A stretch of DNA of 64,000 bases from Laccaria trichodermophora (taxonomy: Eukaryota > Basidiomycota > Agaricomycetes > Agaricales > Hydnangiaceae): NCBI GenBank assembly GCA_018417955.1, contig JACTVC010000014.1, positions 248,001-312,000 on the forward strand, written 5' to 3'. Position numbers and translations under genes: made by a program. Positions within the stretch are counted from its first letter, which is position 1; every line of letters starts with the position of its first letter. Shown in pieces: positions 1 to 11,520 of the stretch. The notes beneath the pieces were generated by a model. It worked only from the letters and a program-made list of their open reading frames with translations, was not told the origin of the DNA and ran no database searches.

Positions 1-1718
1 AGTAAGTACTAAAACTTCGATGAACAGCTACTAACCTTCACATATTTGTGGGCAAATTGCAATGTATCCTATACACTGTACATTTCAGTCAGCCACATAC
101 AGAACGCCGCCACACAAAGCGAACTCACCAGTCTTGTACTTAACGCTCAACGACAATTTCTGAATATCGTTCCTGAAGACGTTGCATGGCTTTCCCCCCA
201 GAACAAGGGTCGTGGTGAACTTGGTCCTGCTGGCAGATACATTGGTGGCCTTGTATTTAGAACACACATTCAGTACATTGGGATCAATGAAAGTTGTGTC
301 AAACTGAGACGATGTGTGGGAGGAGCGTCACCCCGAGGTAGAGCCCGGCTTGCTGTCACTCACAAACCCCGACACTTGTCTGCAATACAGTATTGGATTA
401 GTATATATGTAAAATAGGAACTTACTTCTACTTTGCCATACTTTTTGCGAATCTAACTGGTGTTATAAAAAAGTTCATTGACTTTTTTTGGGCTCTCAGT
501 CAATTTTTTGGACAGTAAATATGTCAATTAGGCAACAATTAGGTGTTTGCTGTGCATCTGAATTTCCCAACTTCTTTCATAGTGTGATTTGGCTTATTGA
601 CAGGACTTTTCCAAGTTAGGTCACAAAAAAAAATTCAACCCCCTAGCAGAGCCCCCCCCCCCTAACCCTATATCCAGGATCCACGTTCTGCCACCCCCTT
701 GCTAGTTTCCATCCCATGTGATGTTCGCTAAGAGACAACACATGCACAGACAAATGCCGCCCTAGTACACTGCTAGATAGTAACAATTGTTTTTCATACC
801 TTTGTAATATCATTTATTCTATGTATCACTAAAATTTGTTGACATCAATACAATTGACGTCCATCTACATCTGTTGACAGCCGTTTCATATCAGTCTGTC
901 TCCATTTGCTTCTGCTTGGGTGACCCAGATGGACGGTTGCTGGTTGAACCGCCCCTGTCGACACCTGTCAATTAGACGACCGTGTCCATCAGACGGACAG
1001 TGTGCAGCCCTAATGAAGGACACACCGTATGTCCACAATGCCAAATGCTTATCCACTGCAGCTGCATTGGCCTCTCAAATCTCACAATTTGTCATATGGG
1101 GTCAAAAATCTGTCATGAAACCAAAGCAAAATGTGATAAGGAGAAGAATAAGAAGTCTGCATGACACGTGCTCAAGGAAGAGGGAAGTGAGGCTGCAGAT
1201 GATGTAGAATTACCATATTTGGACATGTGCCTGATTACGTAGTTAGTTAGTCCACCTAAAGTTGAGGGAAAAAAAAAATCGACCCCAGGTCTTTTTTTTC
1301 AATGCCGGAGCCCCCTTGGATTATCATTTGGCATGGTGGGCATCATGTCTCAGCACAAGAACTTTCAGGCCTTGTTGGATGAAGAGGTCTGTTTCTCTCT
1401 GATTTGTGGCAGTCACGGTACAACACGTACAAACATATTTTCCAAATTCCATTGTGCAGATGGCAGTGCAAAGCACTGTACTGTAGCTATGTGTATGGTA
1501 CCAACTGTAACGCATAACGCAGGCCTGGTTGGTAATGCCATGGTCATTCAGCCTGAGCGCTCTGCAAGCGCTCAGGCATACACCGTGTGCCCAGGATGAA
1601 CAGTTGCTTATTTTGTGCTTGTAATGTGTAACATGAGCCTGGTTGCTAAAGGTATATCAATCCAGGATGTAACGCTGCTGAGGCCATTGGTACCCTACAC
1701 ACAGCTACAGTAAGGTCC
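1..1718. other. Unassigned decayed intergenic sequence
   Basis: No gene could be recognised. Short open frames exist (46-417 on +, 920-1207 on +, 1333-1599 on +) but lack familiar domains. The frame at 982-1164 is Cys-rich with CxxC spacing and may be a relic of a zinc-binding domain. Homopolymer runs occur near 625-662 (A then C) and at 1270-1300 (A and T), as is common in old transposon debris. Homology to block B starts only near 1719. Confidence 0.5.
1551..1577. repeat. Small perfect hairpin
   Basis: An 11-base sequence (GCCTGAGCGCT) is followed after five bases by its exact reverse complement. It lies in sequence without a recognised gene. No U-run follows, so it is not called a terminator. 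Confidence 0.6.
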
Positions 1719-1896
1719 ATGAAGCCATCGTTCATGGCTGACAGACCTAGGCCCTCACCTCGACCAAACCTTTGAACCTGGGCAACTCAATGGAAAGTGT
1801 ATGGAAAAACGTCGCGATGGATAGTAGTTAAATCAGCGACGATGCGGAGCGCGCTCTTTTGGCAGGTAGGAAGGGTGCTTACTGTGGTGGGTATGT
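1719..1896 (+). pseudogene. Gene X fragment, 5' part of block A (cut by outer hAT element)
   Basis: This 178-base stretch aligns with 48554-48680 in block B and, inverted, with about 20690-20800. The shared peptide has the pattern VVKSxTMRxxLFxQV. The frame carries stops here, for example before the TWATQW stretch. The match resumes on the other side of the outer hAT element at 11288 (peptide LRLCLRHSDCKMVFIKPLD). The protein family is not recognised. The fragment serves mainly as the left flank that dates the hAT insertion. Confidence 0.65.
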
Positions 1897-2479
1897 TAGT
1901 GTTGCCAACGGCCCAGCTCGGGGCTGCGAGCCGCCAGGGCGAGCCACTATTTTGGGCGAGCTGAGCCACTAAGTTGGCTCTCAGCTAACATGGCTTGGCT
2001 ATCACGCTGGGCGGCTCTGAGCTGGCTAAGCTGGTTAAAAATAGTGTGTTACCACCCACGCTGTTTCCTTCGTCTCAACGCACTTCCCCTTTGTTCCCTT
2101 CCATTCTTTTTGCTACAAACACTCTTCTACAGTCTCTGTCTACACTATTCCACCATTATTTTGTAACTGGTATGTTTTCATATTCTGTCTACTGTACCAT
2201 TTTAACCAAGTGTATGCATCAACATCACATCAACAAAAAAACTATTTTTTTATATTCATCTTGAATCAAAAGAAAATTTCTCAGCTATGTCAGCATGAAA
2301 AAATTCCAAAGATCATGAACACTTTGTTGAAATAGTATAGTATTCCATTTGCATCATCACTACTACTAGATGTCTGTTATCTAGAACAACAGGACCTTTT
2401 CTCCCCTCCAAAAGGGGTGTGAGAGGTTCTTGAAGGATGTCTGGGGACCTGGTGAGTGAATCCTCTCTCAACCAGCCTT

Positions 2480-3120
2480 TTCAGGACTGACAGGAGCTGT
2501 AGTGCCAGTGCCATATCTTGTTTAATGCCAGTGCTGGCTCATTTTCACCCTCCCTGCTTTGTTTAATGCATCCATCACTGTTTGACATTGTTATGATGTT
2601 GGATGGCTTTAAAATGACCTTGCAAATTCCTTGTTTCTCCATTGCTGGCTCCTCTCCACTGCTTTCAATGTTTTCAACATCTTCCCTTTTACATGTTGTT
2701 ATAACTTATGGCATCAAACAGCTTTTATCGACCTTGCAAATCCCTTGTTTCACCACCACTAGCTCCTCTCCACTTCCTAGCTTTGTTTGACCCATCCCAT
2801 CCACATTTGATGTTGCTGTGGCACTGAACATTTTGAACAACCTCATGAATCCCTTGTTTCACCACCGCCACTCCTCTCCACCCCCTGGCTTCATTTAATC
2901 CATCCCATCTCTGTTTGACATCATTATGATGTCAAATGGCTTTCAAATGACCTCATGAATACCTTGTTCCACTCCATTCCTGTTTGATGTTGTTCTGACA
3001 TCAAACTTTGTCTCTCCACTACTCACCCCTCTGCTTCATTTCACTCAGCCAATCCTCATTTAACTTTGTTCTAATGTCAAATGACTTTTAAACACATCAA
3101 AATGTATCACTGCTCCATTC
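2480..3120. repeat. Degenerate tandem repeat of about 110 bp, five or so units
   Basis: The motif GACCTTGCAAATTCCTTG and its variants recur near 2617, 2730, 2840 and 2948. Each is followed by TTTCACCACC...CTCCTCTCCAC and by TTTGAYRTTGTTMTGAYGT. Units are diverged. The array lies in the left subterminal part of the outer hAT element, between its terminus and the MULE insertion. Confidence 0.7.
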
Positions 3121-3703
3121 TGTTAGCATAGTATCATTTCTGTGTGCTCATATCTACAATTTGATGACCAGCAGATTCTTTGAAATATAGCAATTCCACA
3201 GTAATGCTATGGGCTCTAAGTTCTCTTCAGGGATATCACATGTACACATGTATTTGTAATTGTACAACATATTAAATTGCCATAACAACTACCACTGAGA
3301 CAGGGTCCAATGTTTGATCTAGGCAAAGGGGATAAAACTATTCAGAAACCCCCTTTCTGCGAGAAACCCCATGATTTGTTGTTTGCCCATCATAATGTGA
3401 ATTTGTGTGCCTTGCTGTTGTTAAACATGGACATATGACCACACGTAGCTCTGCTTGGCTCTAGCAGACCCAACCTCGCCTTGACTACATAGTGCATCGC
3501 GCTCACTCATCTCATTTCTGTTGTATCAGTAACTCCTATGGTGAGGCATTGCTCAAGCATCCTTCAAGCATTTCTAACCACCTCTCCAGTATCTGTAGTA
3601 TATCTATTGCAAATTTGCTTCCATCTGCCCCATATTGTTGGCATCCTATCGATTTCAAATGTGATGGTGCCCAGCACAGTAACACTCCGAATTCACCTGC
3701 TTC

Positions 3704-5055
3704 TTGCCCAAGCCATGTCCACCACCTGTAAGAATGACTGAGAACATTTTGACGTGCTCTACCATCATGGCTCTGCCAAATTTCCGCTCCTATGCATCTC
3801 CATTGCCACATTTGGCATTCTCCTCAAGTTATTTCAACAATCTTACTATTGCTCAAGCTTCTGAGTGCTCCTATCCAACTATTGCTCCTGCTGGATCCAT
3901 TATTTCTGCTAGATTTCTAACTGGAATTCCCTTTTCCGCTGCAGCTACAGTCATTGTACCTGGCGAGGTCATACCAAACTACAGTGATCTGAAAACTTTG
4001 ACCTTCAGCATCAAGAAGGCATATACAGCAGGTTCGCAATCAGCCGAAGTGAGGTTCCATTACAATGGTATTGAAAAGTGCATGGTCTATCATTTTTCGA
4101 AGGTACACGACAGCCAAACATTGTGTTGGAGATAATTTATCCCCAATTTTAGCTTGAACTTATCCAGAACTGCTCCAACTATGAGCCTGCCATTATCTCC
4201 TATCAACACCTTTTGACGCACATCCAGTCGGGACCCTTCAACCTTGGCTCGGCTTTCGAGACTTTCCGGAATTCATTGGTTACTTCAAAAATACAAGGAT
4301 TTTATGTTTCTGACTTCCAGCTCGACAAACTAGGATGCTTGTTAGGGGAGTCATGGCTTGAGGAAGACGTATTCAATGCCCTCCTTGAGTTTTCCTATTT
4401 CTACAATGCCCATTCCTTCCAGAGCACATCAAATTCTGAGCAAATTTCTAACACAATTCTCCTCCCTACATCATTTTTGGCCAATGCCCGTACTGCATAT
4501 GAAGCCATTACCCCCATATACACCAAAGAAATTTTGGCCATCTGCAGGCGCATTGCCTCGACAACTGTCCAGGTCATTGCGATGGGCCAGGTACATGAAA
4601 GCCACTTCACAGCCTTTATTTATCGACGAGGATCATCAGTCATAGAATATGGTGATTCCATGCACCATGCACCTCCACTGCACATTCTTCCGATACTGCA
4701 GTGGGTTTTTTCGGGCATCATTCAACACGAAATCAAACACATCAGATGTGGCGTTATCTCAAAGCAGGGGGTCGGCAATGGTGCTGGAAGCTGTGGTCTG
4801 GCTGCACTTAATTTCATTCAGCTTGCTGCTGAAACCCCAAAAGGACTTCGACCATGGACAGGTTCTGAGGCAAGGCTTTTTCGTGATGCTGCTCTAGAAT
4901 GCTTGGTAAATTTTCACTACCTTGCAACGCAATCGGATGGCACATTCAAGAATTGGACTACAAATTTTTTCGAAGAAGAAGCAATCTCTGGGAGCCCTGG
5001 GATCAATGCAATGGCCACCGGTTACAATGACTATAACTTATACACACCTTGGTAA
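3704..5055 (+). CDS. Ulp1-like (C48) cysteine protease of the MULE
   Basis: The upstream exon ends at 4102 and is followed by a 50-base intron (4103-4152, GTACAC...TTTTAG, phase 0). The next exon continues to the TAA at 5053. Numbered from the TTG codon at 4213, the protein shows a papain-like Ulp1 triad: His131 in SHFTAFIY, Asp148 in YGDSM and Cys194 in GAGSCGLAAL. Ulp1/SENP proteases cleave SUMO-like conjugates. In MULEs and other eukaryotic DNA transposons they travel as a second gene of unclear role. The N-terminal start was not settled, and further exons upstream to about 3490 are possible. The transposase frame opens only 50 bases downstream in another frame. It may be a separate gene, or the two may once have formed one spliced transcript. 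Confidence 0.8.
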
Positions 5056-5104
5056 TGATGCCTTTTATTTCTATGATATAAGGAATTAACATCAAATAAC
5101 ATAG

Positions 5105-8100
5105 ATTGGCCACCCTATCTCACGTTTTGACAAATTAGACAAGACTGCTCTCCAATCTCAAACCGAACGCATTAAACGAACACGAATCCCCCCCTTGTCC
5201 GAGCTTGCAGGCTCAGCACCAATCTATGAGTCATCAGTGGTCATTTCAGCTCTCGAGGCCCATGCTACTTGCTCAATCCCAACACTACTACCTTCAGAGA
5301 CCTCAACGGCTCTTCTCCCACCATTCGAGCTCCAGGCCAAAAAGCCTTTATCAGCGCCATATCCATCCAAGGCCCAGGCTTCATCTATCGTCTCACCAAC
5401 CTGAAAACCAGGGAAGCGACGTCGTAAAAGCCTGGATAAAGGCCTAGGATCACCAAAAACGAGTCCATTAGCCAAACGAAAAGCATCATCATCTACAAAA
5501 GGACCAATCTCACCAGATTCACCCTCTGAGATAATATTTGTCACGTCGTCGCCAGTTCCTATACCCCAATCAAGGGCTTCAACTGCCTATCACACCCCTT
5601 CATGGAATCTGGAGCCTGTCACCAAAAGGGATGTTTTCAGTATCAGTCCTATGAAGGAAAGCGATGATTCCGAGGATGACATACTGCGCAATATCAAACA
5701 AGAAAAGATAGTTATCGATCTTCGCACGCCGGAAAAGCCAGTAGAAAAGGTCGGGGCTATGATTCACAAGAAACACATCAAATGCGAGCCTATTATTGAC
5801 CTCTGCAGCCCAGAGAAGCTGATGCACCCACCCCGAGGCATCAAGCCTGAAAGTCCACCTGCGAAGAGTGTAAACGTCGCTCCTGGTGCTGTTGGTGTTT
5901 TTTCTGTGTATCAATCCATCAACGAGGCTGAAGCGGCTGTCTACACACGCGAAGAGGCTCTCGGTTACCGCTGGAAGAAAGCGCAGAGTGAAAAGGATAG
6001 TTACGGTCAGCTGAAGAAAAGGACCTACCAATGCAACTGCTACTACACCCACACACCAACGCATGCAGTCAGCATTGACCCTTCTGATCATCGTCAAGGG
6101 AAGACAATTAAGACTAACTGTAAAGCGCATGTTAACGTCAACCGAAAAGGATTACAATGGGTTATTACCACAGCTGTCTGGGACCACAACCACGCTCGTC
6201 AAATACCTGAAGGTGCTCCGATACGCCGCCGACCAACCGAGGAGCAGAAAGCAATTATCTCCAACCTTGCGATCAGTTCTTCGAGTCGTTTTACACGCAG
6301 CCAACTTGCGACTGTTATGAAGACGCAAACAGGGACCATTCTTGAGCCTCGCCAGATCGGAAACATCATGGGTCAGGCTCGTCGCAAGGCTCGTCAAGAG
6401 GTTGAAGGTCTGGGTGGGAGTATGCATGCAATTATCGCTAAACTTGAAGAGTTGGCGAGAGAAACTCACGGATGGCTATCCCACATCAAGGTCAACAAAG
6501 ACGGAGTGGTAACAGGTGTCTGGTGGCAATCACCTCTGCAAAGAGATCTTGGTCAACGCTATGGTGATGTCTTGATAAACGATAACACCTACAGTCGCAA
6601 CGAGGCTGGATACCCTCTCGGCATTGGCATTGTTATTGATGGGCATGGCCGTTCACGGAATGCCCGGTATGCATTTCAAGCACTTGAAGACCATGCACAC
6701 CATGCCTGGGTCCTTCGCTGCCATCTAGACAGTGCAGGTTTTGCACCTAACGCTTTCATCTCGGATCGACATCGCTCCTTGATTTCGGCTGTCGAAGAAG
6801 TTCTTGTCACCTCAGAACATATTTTTTGCATGCAGCATCTTGATGGAAATGTCAACAAAAATCTTTGCAGGGTTATTCCTTCTGACCAATGGATGCCCTT
6901 CAAGAACGACTTCTGGGCTGTATACCAGGCAATTTCACCAGAAGACTTCGATATAAAGTGGCGGGAACTCACTGTTCAATACCCTGCTGCACAGGCATAC
7001 CTTAACGAAGAGCTGTACCCTTGTCGAAGGCAGTGGGCATGGGTGTATGTCAGCCACAAGTTCACTTGTGGAGTTCAAACAAACGGAAGAGTCAAGGTCG
7101 AAAATCGGATCACAAAGACATTTGGCGGTCCAAGGAAGTCTCTTAAGGATCTTTTCGATGGGTTGAATGAGCGCACCGATGGGCAAAGCCTGCAAGAGAC
7201 CCTTCGAGTACGAGACGTAAGTGTTGCATTTGAAAGGTCACCTTCCCGTTACTGATGTGTACATGACAGTCATCACGTCGACAGCATGCCAAACCTATCG
7301 AAACAGTCTTTCCGGGTCCACTGCAACTTATTCATCAATTTACAGCACCCTTTTCACTTCAAAAATGCTACGAGCAAATGGAACAGAGCATGTATTACCG
7401 AATTCGAGTTTTACAACGCCCAGAAGGGACAAGAGATTGGGTACGTATTAATTGCACTAGTCTCGCAAAGCAATAATATAATTAAATGTCTATATCAGAA
7501 TGAATACGCAGTAACAGTGAGCGGCGACGTTGGGTATGACTGGGAGAAGGGAGAGGAGCAGGTAAATGGCCATCAGTTGCTTCATGGACAATCCTATTGA
7601 CACCCGAAATCATTAGTTCATGATGAACAATTTCCAAAACGACAATTCACATATATCGACAGTCTTTCTGCTACGCCTAATACACGGACGAGGATTAACT
7701 ATAAAACACCTCATCGAAGTTACCCATGTAGGAACGAATGCCTTGCACATTGTCGCCCTTCTCCCAGACGATAACTACATCTGCGACTGCTGTATGGGAA
7801 TGAATCTTGGATTGCCCTGTCGCCACTACTTCCAGGTCTTGAGCGCCATCCAGACTCTCAAATTTAACTTGGGGGTGATCTGTGCTAGGTGCGCTGTTGA
7901 GCATTACTTGAATTCAGGAAAAACTGATATGCGATTAGATGGTACAATGATAAAAATTTAGATTTGCAAAACATACCAGCTGTAGAGGCACGGGAGGCCC
8001 AATTCCGAAGGCCAGAGGCAGACCTTCCATCCTCACAACAGACCCCAATCATCTCTGCAAATCCTCTGGAGCCAAAACGCCTTCCTCCATCATCCATGCC

Positions 8101-8511
8101 GGCTGTTCCTCAAACACAGACAGTTCCGGCCCGCACAGTCTTTCACGAAGCAACGGCAGCATTGGGCCCACTGATGAATGGAGTCCAAACCCAGGAGCAA
8201 CTGGATACACTCTTGGCTGACCTTGAAGAGCTCCGGTGAGATTGAAGAAGTGACATACTCTGAACGCGCTTACCAACATAAAATACAGTTCCTCGCGTCG
8301 ACGTGAGGCTGAAAACGACAACGTCCGTGAGCCGCCGATCCTCAATCCGAAGGGCAGGCCACGCGAACGGAGAATAACGGGTGCCACTGAAGGACAACCG
8401 CAAGGAGGAGGGGCAAGGGCACAGCCCAAGGCGGTGCAAACGCGAAAATGCGGCGTCTGTGGTAAGACTGGCCATACGAGAAGGTCCTGCCCAAGCTTGA
8501 AGAATATTTAG
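5105..8511 (+). CDS. MULE transposase (FAR1-type zinc, MULE core, SWIM, CCHC knuckle), one in-frame stop
   Basis: The main exon, numbered from Met at 5651, has a FAR1/WRKY-GCM1-like zinc region (Cys128, Cys130, Cys157, His179, His181). The MULE catalytic core follows, with Asp in DVLINDNTY (about residue 311), Asp372 in FISDRHRSL and Glu484 in RVKVENRI. An intron starts at GTAAGT after residues LRVRD (about 7216). Later exons encode FPGPLQLIHQFTAPFSLQ, then a SWIM zinc finger (CDC...PCRH near 7780-7830). The last is a CCHC knuckle, CGVCGKTGHTRRSC, with the stop at 8509-8511. The same frame stays open upstream to 5105 through a Lys/Ser/Pro-rich segment, apart from a TGA at 5402-5404. Changing that TGA to CGA would give an uninterrupted frame, so a C-to-T lesion is likely. 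Translation from 5651 would keep all domains. Confidence 0.87.
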
Positions 8512-8637
8512 AGGGTGATTAAGAGTTATGATATGCTGTACACACCTGATATCCTCTATCCCATCTAGTTGACCCATTGACATCGCCGCAACCTTCAAAT
8601 AACGCGCCAAAGGACAGTCTGAAATGGTTGTTGTCCC

Positions 8638-10472
8638 TAGGCATTGTCACAGGTAACCCCCGGGTACTTTTGACCATACCCGTACCCCTACCCATGAAAA
8701 CCCGTACCCTCAACCACGGGTAGGGGTTTCTGTGGGTAAGGGTACAGGTTTACACAGGTTTGGCGGGTCTGGCAGGTCTTACGGGTTTGGCTCCACAGGT
8801 GGGCAAGCCCCCTGGTACACATGCTCAATCCTCATGCATTTAAAGAATTGAAGATATATTCAAGACATTGATAGAATCAACAACTACGAGAAGTACCTAA
8901 CTACAAAGTACATGACAGGTAAAGCACATGGGCAGACTTATAGGGATGAGGGGAAAGGGCCTCATTGTCGCGTGGTTGTGGTCACATCGCGTTGTGGATA
9001 TGTGGTCGTTGTGTAACCATCACATGTGGTCACGGTGATGTCGTGGTAGTTGTGTCGCTGTGGTGCCATCGTCGCATCACTGTGGTGTCGTGTCCATCGC
9101 GTCGTAGTCCCTGATAATGGTCATGTCTTGTCGTGTGGTGTTGTTGTGCCGTGGTTGTTGCATGGTCGGGTTGTCGCGTCATGGTTGTTCATGGTTGTTC
9201 GTGGTTCCTTGTCATCAAGCATGATCGGTAGTGGTCGTAGTTGGTTGTTGCTGGGGAAGGGTGATGTGGTCATGGTTGCCGTCATTTGTCTAGTGGTGAT
9301 GGGATGTTAGGTGCATGGCAGGGAAGAGGTGGGATGGAGGGGACTCACTACGACGACGACAATGACAATTATTGTCGTCATTTGCTGTGGTGGTTGCTTG
9401 TCGTTTGTTTCGTATGCTTGCCACGTTGCCGACGCGACGTGGCCCCTGCATCTCTGGGTGAGGGCAGTCACCCTATTTACCTGAACCAGGGTGACGTGGC
9501 AATAGTTGATGTGTGGTGTGGGCGACGGCGTCTGGCTGGTGTTTTGTCAGTTGAAAGGAGATATGGGTGGGGGGCTTGCTGACCTTTTGGCGGCACTCGC
9601 TATCGTCGTTCGTCAAGGGCCAAGGTGGAAGGAGGTATGGGGAAGAGAAAAGAAACACGAAAGACGTTCAAGCATCCAAAGAGCTTCAGGGCGGGTTTGA
9701 CTTCAGGGCAGCCTTGGTTTAGGGCAGCCTGCCCTGAAGTCAAACCCACCCTGAAGCTCTTTGGATATATAGTGCTTGAACGTCGTTCGTGTTTCTTTTC
9801 TTTCCTCGTCCACTCCCTCCTCCCTCCTCATATCTTCACACTGTTTATGCCGTAGTTACACCCTTGTATATACTTCCTTGTACTTACTTACTTGTAGAGT
9901 ATTTCATTTATTTCAGATGACATGTCGTCCCGTACAAATACAAAACCAAGTTCCCTCAGTTGTTAGTTACATGTCGAATAGCTTAGTAAATTGCTTGTCA
10001 TGGTTCCATCCTCTTCGGAAAACTAGAAACAACAAAAACAATACAGAAGACACATGGGGGTACGCCATCAACATCTACGTATCTCAATATAACTAAACTA
10101 ATAACTTCTTTTATTCAGCGGATGACGGAATGCCACCATAGCCATCTTGTAGCCATCCTGTTGTCAAATGCTGTGCTCACATAATATAGAGGAACTGTGA
10201 CCTTTGGGCAATAAAATGCCTTATATATCTTTTAAATACCTTACAGATTTTTCATGTATCTTTTAAGTAGGTGTATCTTTATGACAATTCATATATTTTT
10301 CTCGATCTTATATGAGCTGCACAAACAAACAATGACTAATGACATGACGCGGGTATTGCGATGGGTACCCGCCAACCCCTGCCACGGGTATGGGTTTGGC
10401 GAGGGTAACAAATATCAAACCCGTACCCCTACCCATAACCCGCATGGGTTGCTAAACCCATGACAATCACTA
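8638..10472. mobile_element. Inner hAT-like non-autonomous element inside the MULE
   Basis: The left end starts TAGGCATTGTCACAGGTAAC. The right end, reversed, starts TAGTGATTGTCATGGGTT. A perfect 8-bp direct repeat, GTTGTCCC, flanks it at 8630-8637 and 10473-10480. Both ends carry subterminal arrays of GGGTA/CCCGTACCC motifs (8645-8810 and 10355-10460). No transposase is recognised. The interior is GTGGTTG-rich (8940-9330) and includes a long hairpin. Open frames there (for example 9050-9310) look like by-products of low complexity. Confidence 0.85.
9642..9808. repeat. Long imperfect palindrome in the inner hAT element
   Basis: About 70 bases (GAAACACGAAAGACGTTCAAG, then CCAAAGAGCTTCAGGGC) are repeated in inverse order to the right of a short centre near 9711-9729. 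The RNA or single strand would form a stable hairpin. It may be a nested foldback MITE or part of the host element. No clear target duplication was found for it. Confidence 0.75.
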
Positions 10473-10594
10473 GTTGTCCCTTGTTTATTTCCAAGTCCGA
10501 CTTTGTTTGTCCCATCAGAAAGGGGGTTTCTATATAAGCGGTACTATTTCTCGCAGAAAGGGGGTTTCTGAATAGTTTTATCCAGGCAAAGGTA

Positions 10595-10913
10595 CCTCCA
10601 TAATTGTTGACACTCCTAGAGTAATAAAGCTGTTGTGTATGCCAAAAACATTGATTAACAAAATTTTAAACTGTTGAACAATAAGAATGTCAGCCATATT
10701 GACAGATCAATTCCATTATTTTATTCTTTAACATATTCTTCAGCTCAGTGGTGTTGCCATGGCTATCAAGACTATTTCTCAAAGACATTGTTTAAATATG
10801 CAAATTAAATGTGGTTGCAGTTCTTATTGTTCTTCATTTTCTAATTTTGAGAATCAATGTTTTTGGGATGCAGATTCACTTCATTATTTTTCAAGTGGCC
10901 ACAATTAAGGAGG
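10595..10913. mobile_element. TA-flanked MITE, about 319 bp
   Basis: The ends are inverted copies, CCTCCATAATTGTTG at the left and CCACAATTAAGGAGG at the right. Each abuts a TA dinucleotide (10593-10594 and 10914-10915), as expected of a Tc1/mariner-type MITE. Internal segments also pair, for example CCAAAAACATTGATT with its complement near 10850. The MULE target duplication ends two bases before the element, so the MULE landed at the edge of this MITE inside the outer hAT. Confidence 0.7.
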
Positions 10914-11287
10914 TACATTTGTCCTGATTATTTATTAGGCCCTGCCTCAAGTGTACTTGCTAACTACATCAGTATTGATGATGCAAATACAATACAGAGG
11001 ATATAAGAGCTTACCAATTGCAAAATAATGGCAGAATAAGAAGGGAGAGACTGTAAAACAGCATTGATAGCAAAAAGAATCAAAAGAAAGGAAGGAGAAG
11101 TGCATGAAGATGAAGGAAAAAGCGTGGGTGGTAGTACGCTATTTTTAACCAGCTCAGCCAGCTCGGAGCTGCTAAGAGCTGCCCTGGAGCCAAGAGAATC
11201 GGCCCTGCTTGTGAGCCAGAGCCACATTATCGGCTCAGGCACCTGAGCTGGGCCAGAGCCGAGCCAAGCCGGGCCGTGGCAACACTA

Positions 11288-11520
11288 GGGTACGTTATCA
11301 TTTTGCGTCTTTGTCTTCGGCACTCTGACTGTAAAATGGTGTTCATAAAGCCCCTCGATGTCACCGGCCATCAAGGCGAAATTACTTACTCGGACGTTCC
11401 CTTGAGCTCGACCTCCACGCTCATTTTGTCTCTCGACTCAGAACCATGGCTTTTGCCGTATAAAATCCTTCCGATCTTGAGTGCGTTTTTCCATGCAATT
11501 GTTCAAATCGTTCCCTGACA
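11288..11520 (+). pseudogene. Gene X fragment, continuation after the outer hAT element
   Basis: The frame gives LRLCLRHSDCKMVFIKPLD, then TYSDVPLSSTSTLIL, matching 48690-48900 (VCLRHSDCKMVFSKPLDITG) and the inverted copy at 20577-20936. I do not recognise the family. The 5' part lies at 1719-1896 on the far side of the nested transposons, so this copy is split by 9.4 kb. Confidence 0.6.

Larger units (their letters stand above)
3330..10583 (+). mobile_element. Mutator-like element (MULE) with Ulp1 protease gene, carrying a nested hAT element
   Basis: A 35-base terminal inverted repeat is exact between 3330-3364 (starts GGATAAAACTATTCAG) and 10549-10583. It is flanked by a perfect 9-bp direct repeat AGGCAAAGG at 3321-3329 and 10584-10592. 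A 9-bp duplication is the hallmark of the Mutator superfamily. Inside are a Ulp1-type cysteine protease gene and a transposase gene with FAR1-like zinc, MULE, SWIM and CCHC parts, both on +. Subtracting the inner hAT (1835 bp plus 8-bp duplication) gives an original size of about 5.4 kb. The transposase has one in-frame stop, so this copy may no longer be autonomous. Confidence 0.93.
1897..11287. mobile_element. Outer hAT-like element (nested host), 9.4 kb including insertions
   Basis: The left end begins TAGTGTTGCCAACGGCCC and the right end, read inward on the other strand, begins TAGTGTTGCCACGGCCC. Both ends continue with GC-rich GGCTC/GAGCC subterminal repeats, as in fungal hAT elements. 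The flanks are an 8-bp duplication, GGGTATGT at 1889-1896 and GGGTACGT at 11288-11295. The single mismatch is C to T at a CpG. Block B is continuous across the equivalent position (48554-48760), so it is a near-empty site. Without the nested MULE the element would be about 2.1 kb. No hAT transposase is visible, so it was probably non-autonomous. Confidence 0.85.

Noticed and set aside
5600..6130. Minus-strand open frame of 176 codons opposite the MULE transposase
   Set aside because: The plus strand carries the recognised zinc-binding region and transposase core, so this is its shadow.
8940..9330. Valine- and cysteine-rich open frames (9050-9310, 9286-9582)
   Set aside because: The sequence is a GTGGTTG-type low-complexity region inside a non-autonomous hAT element, and frames there have no domain.
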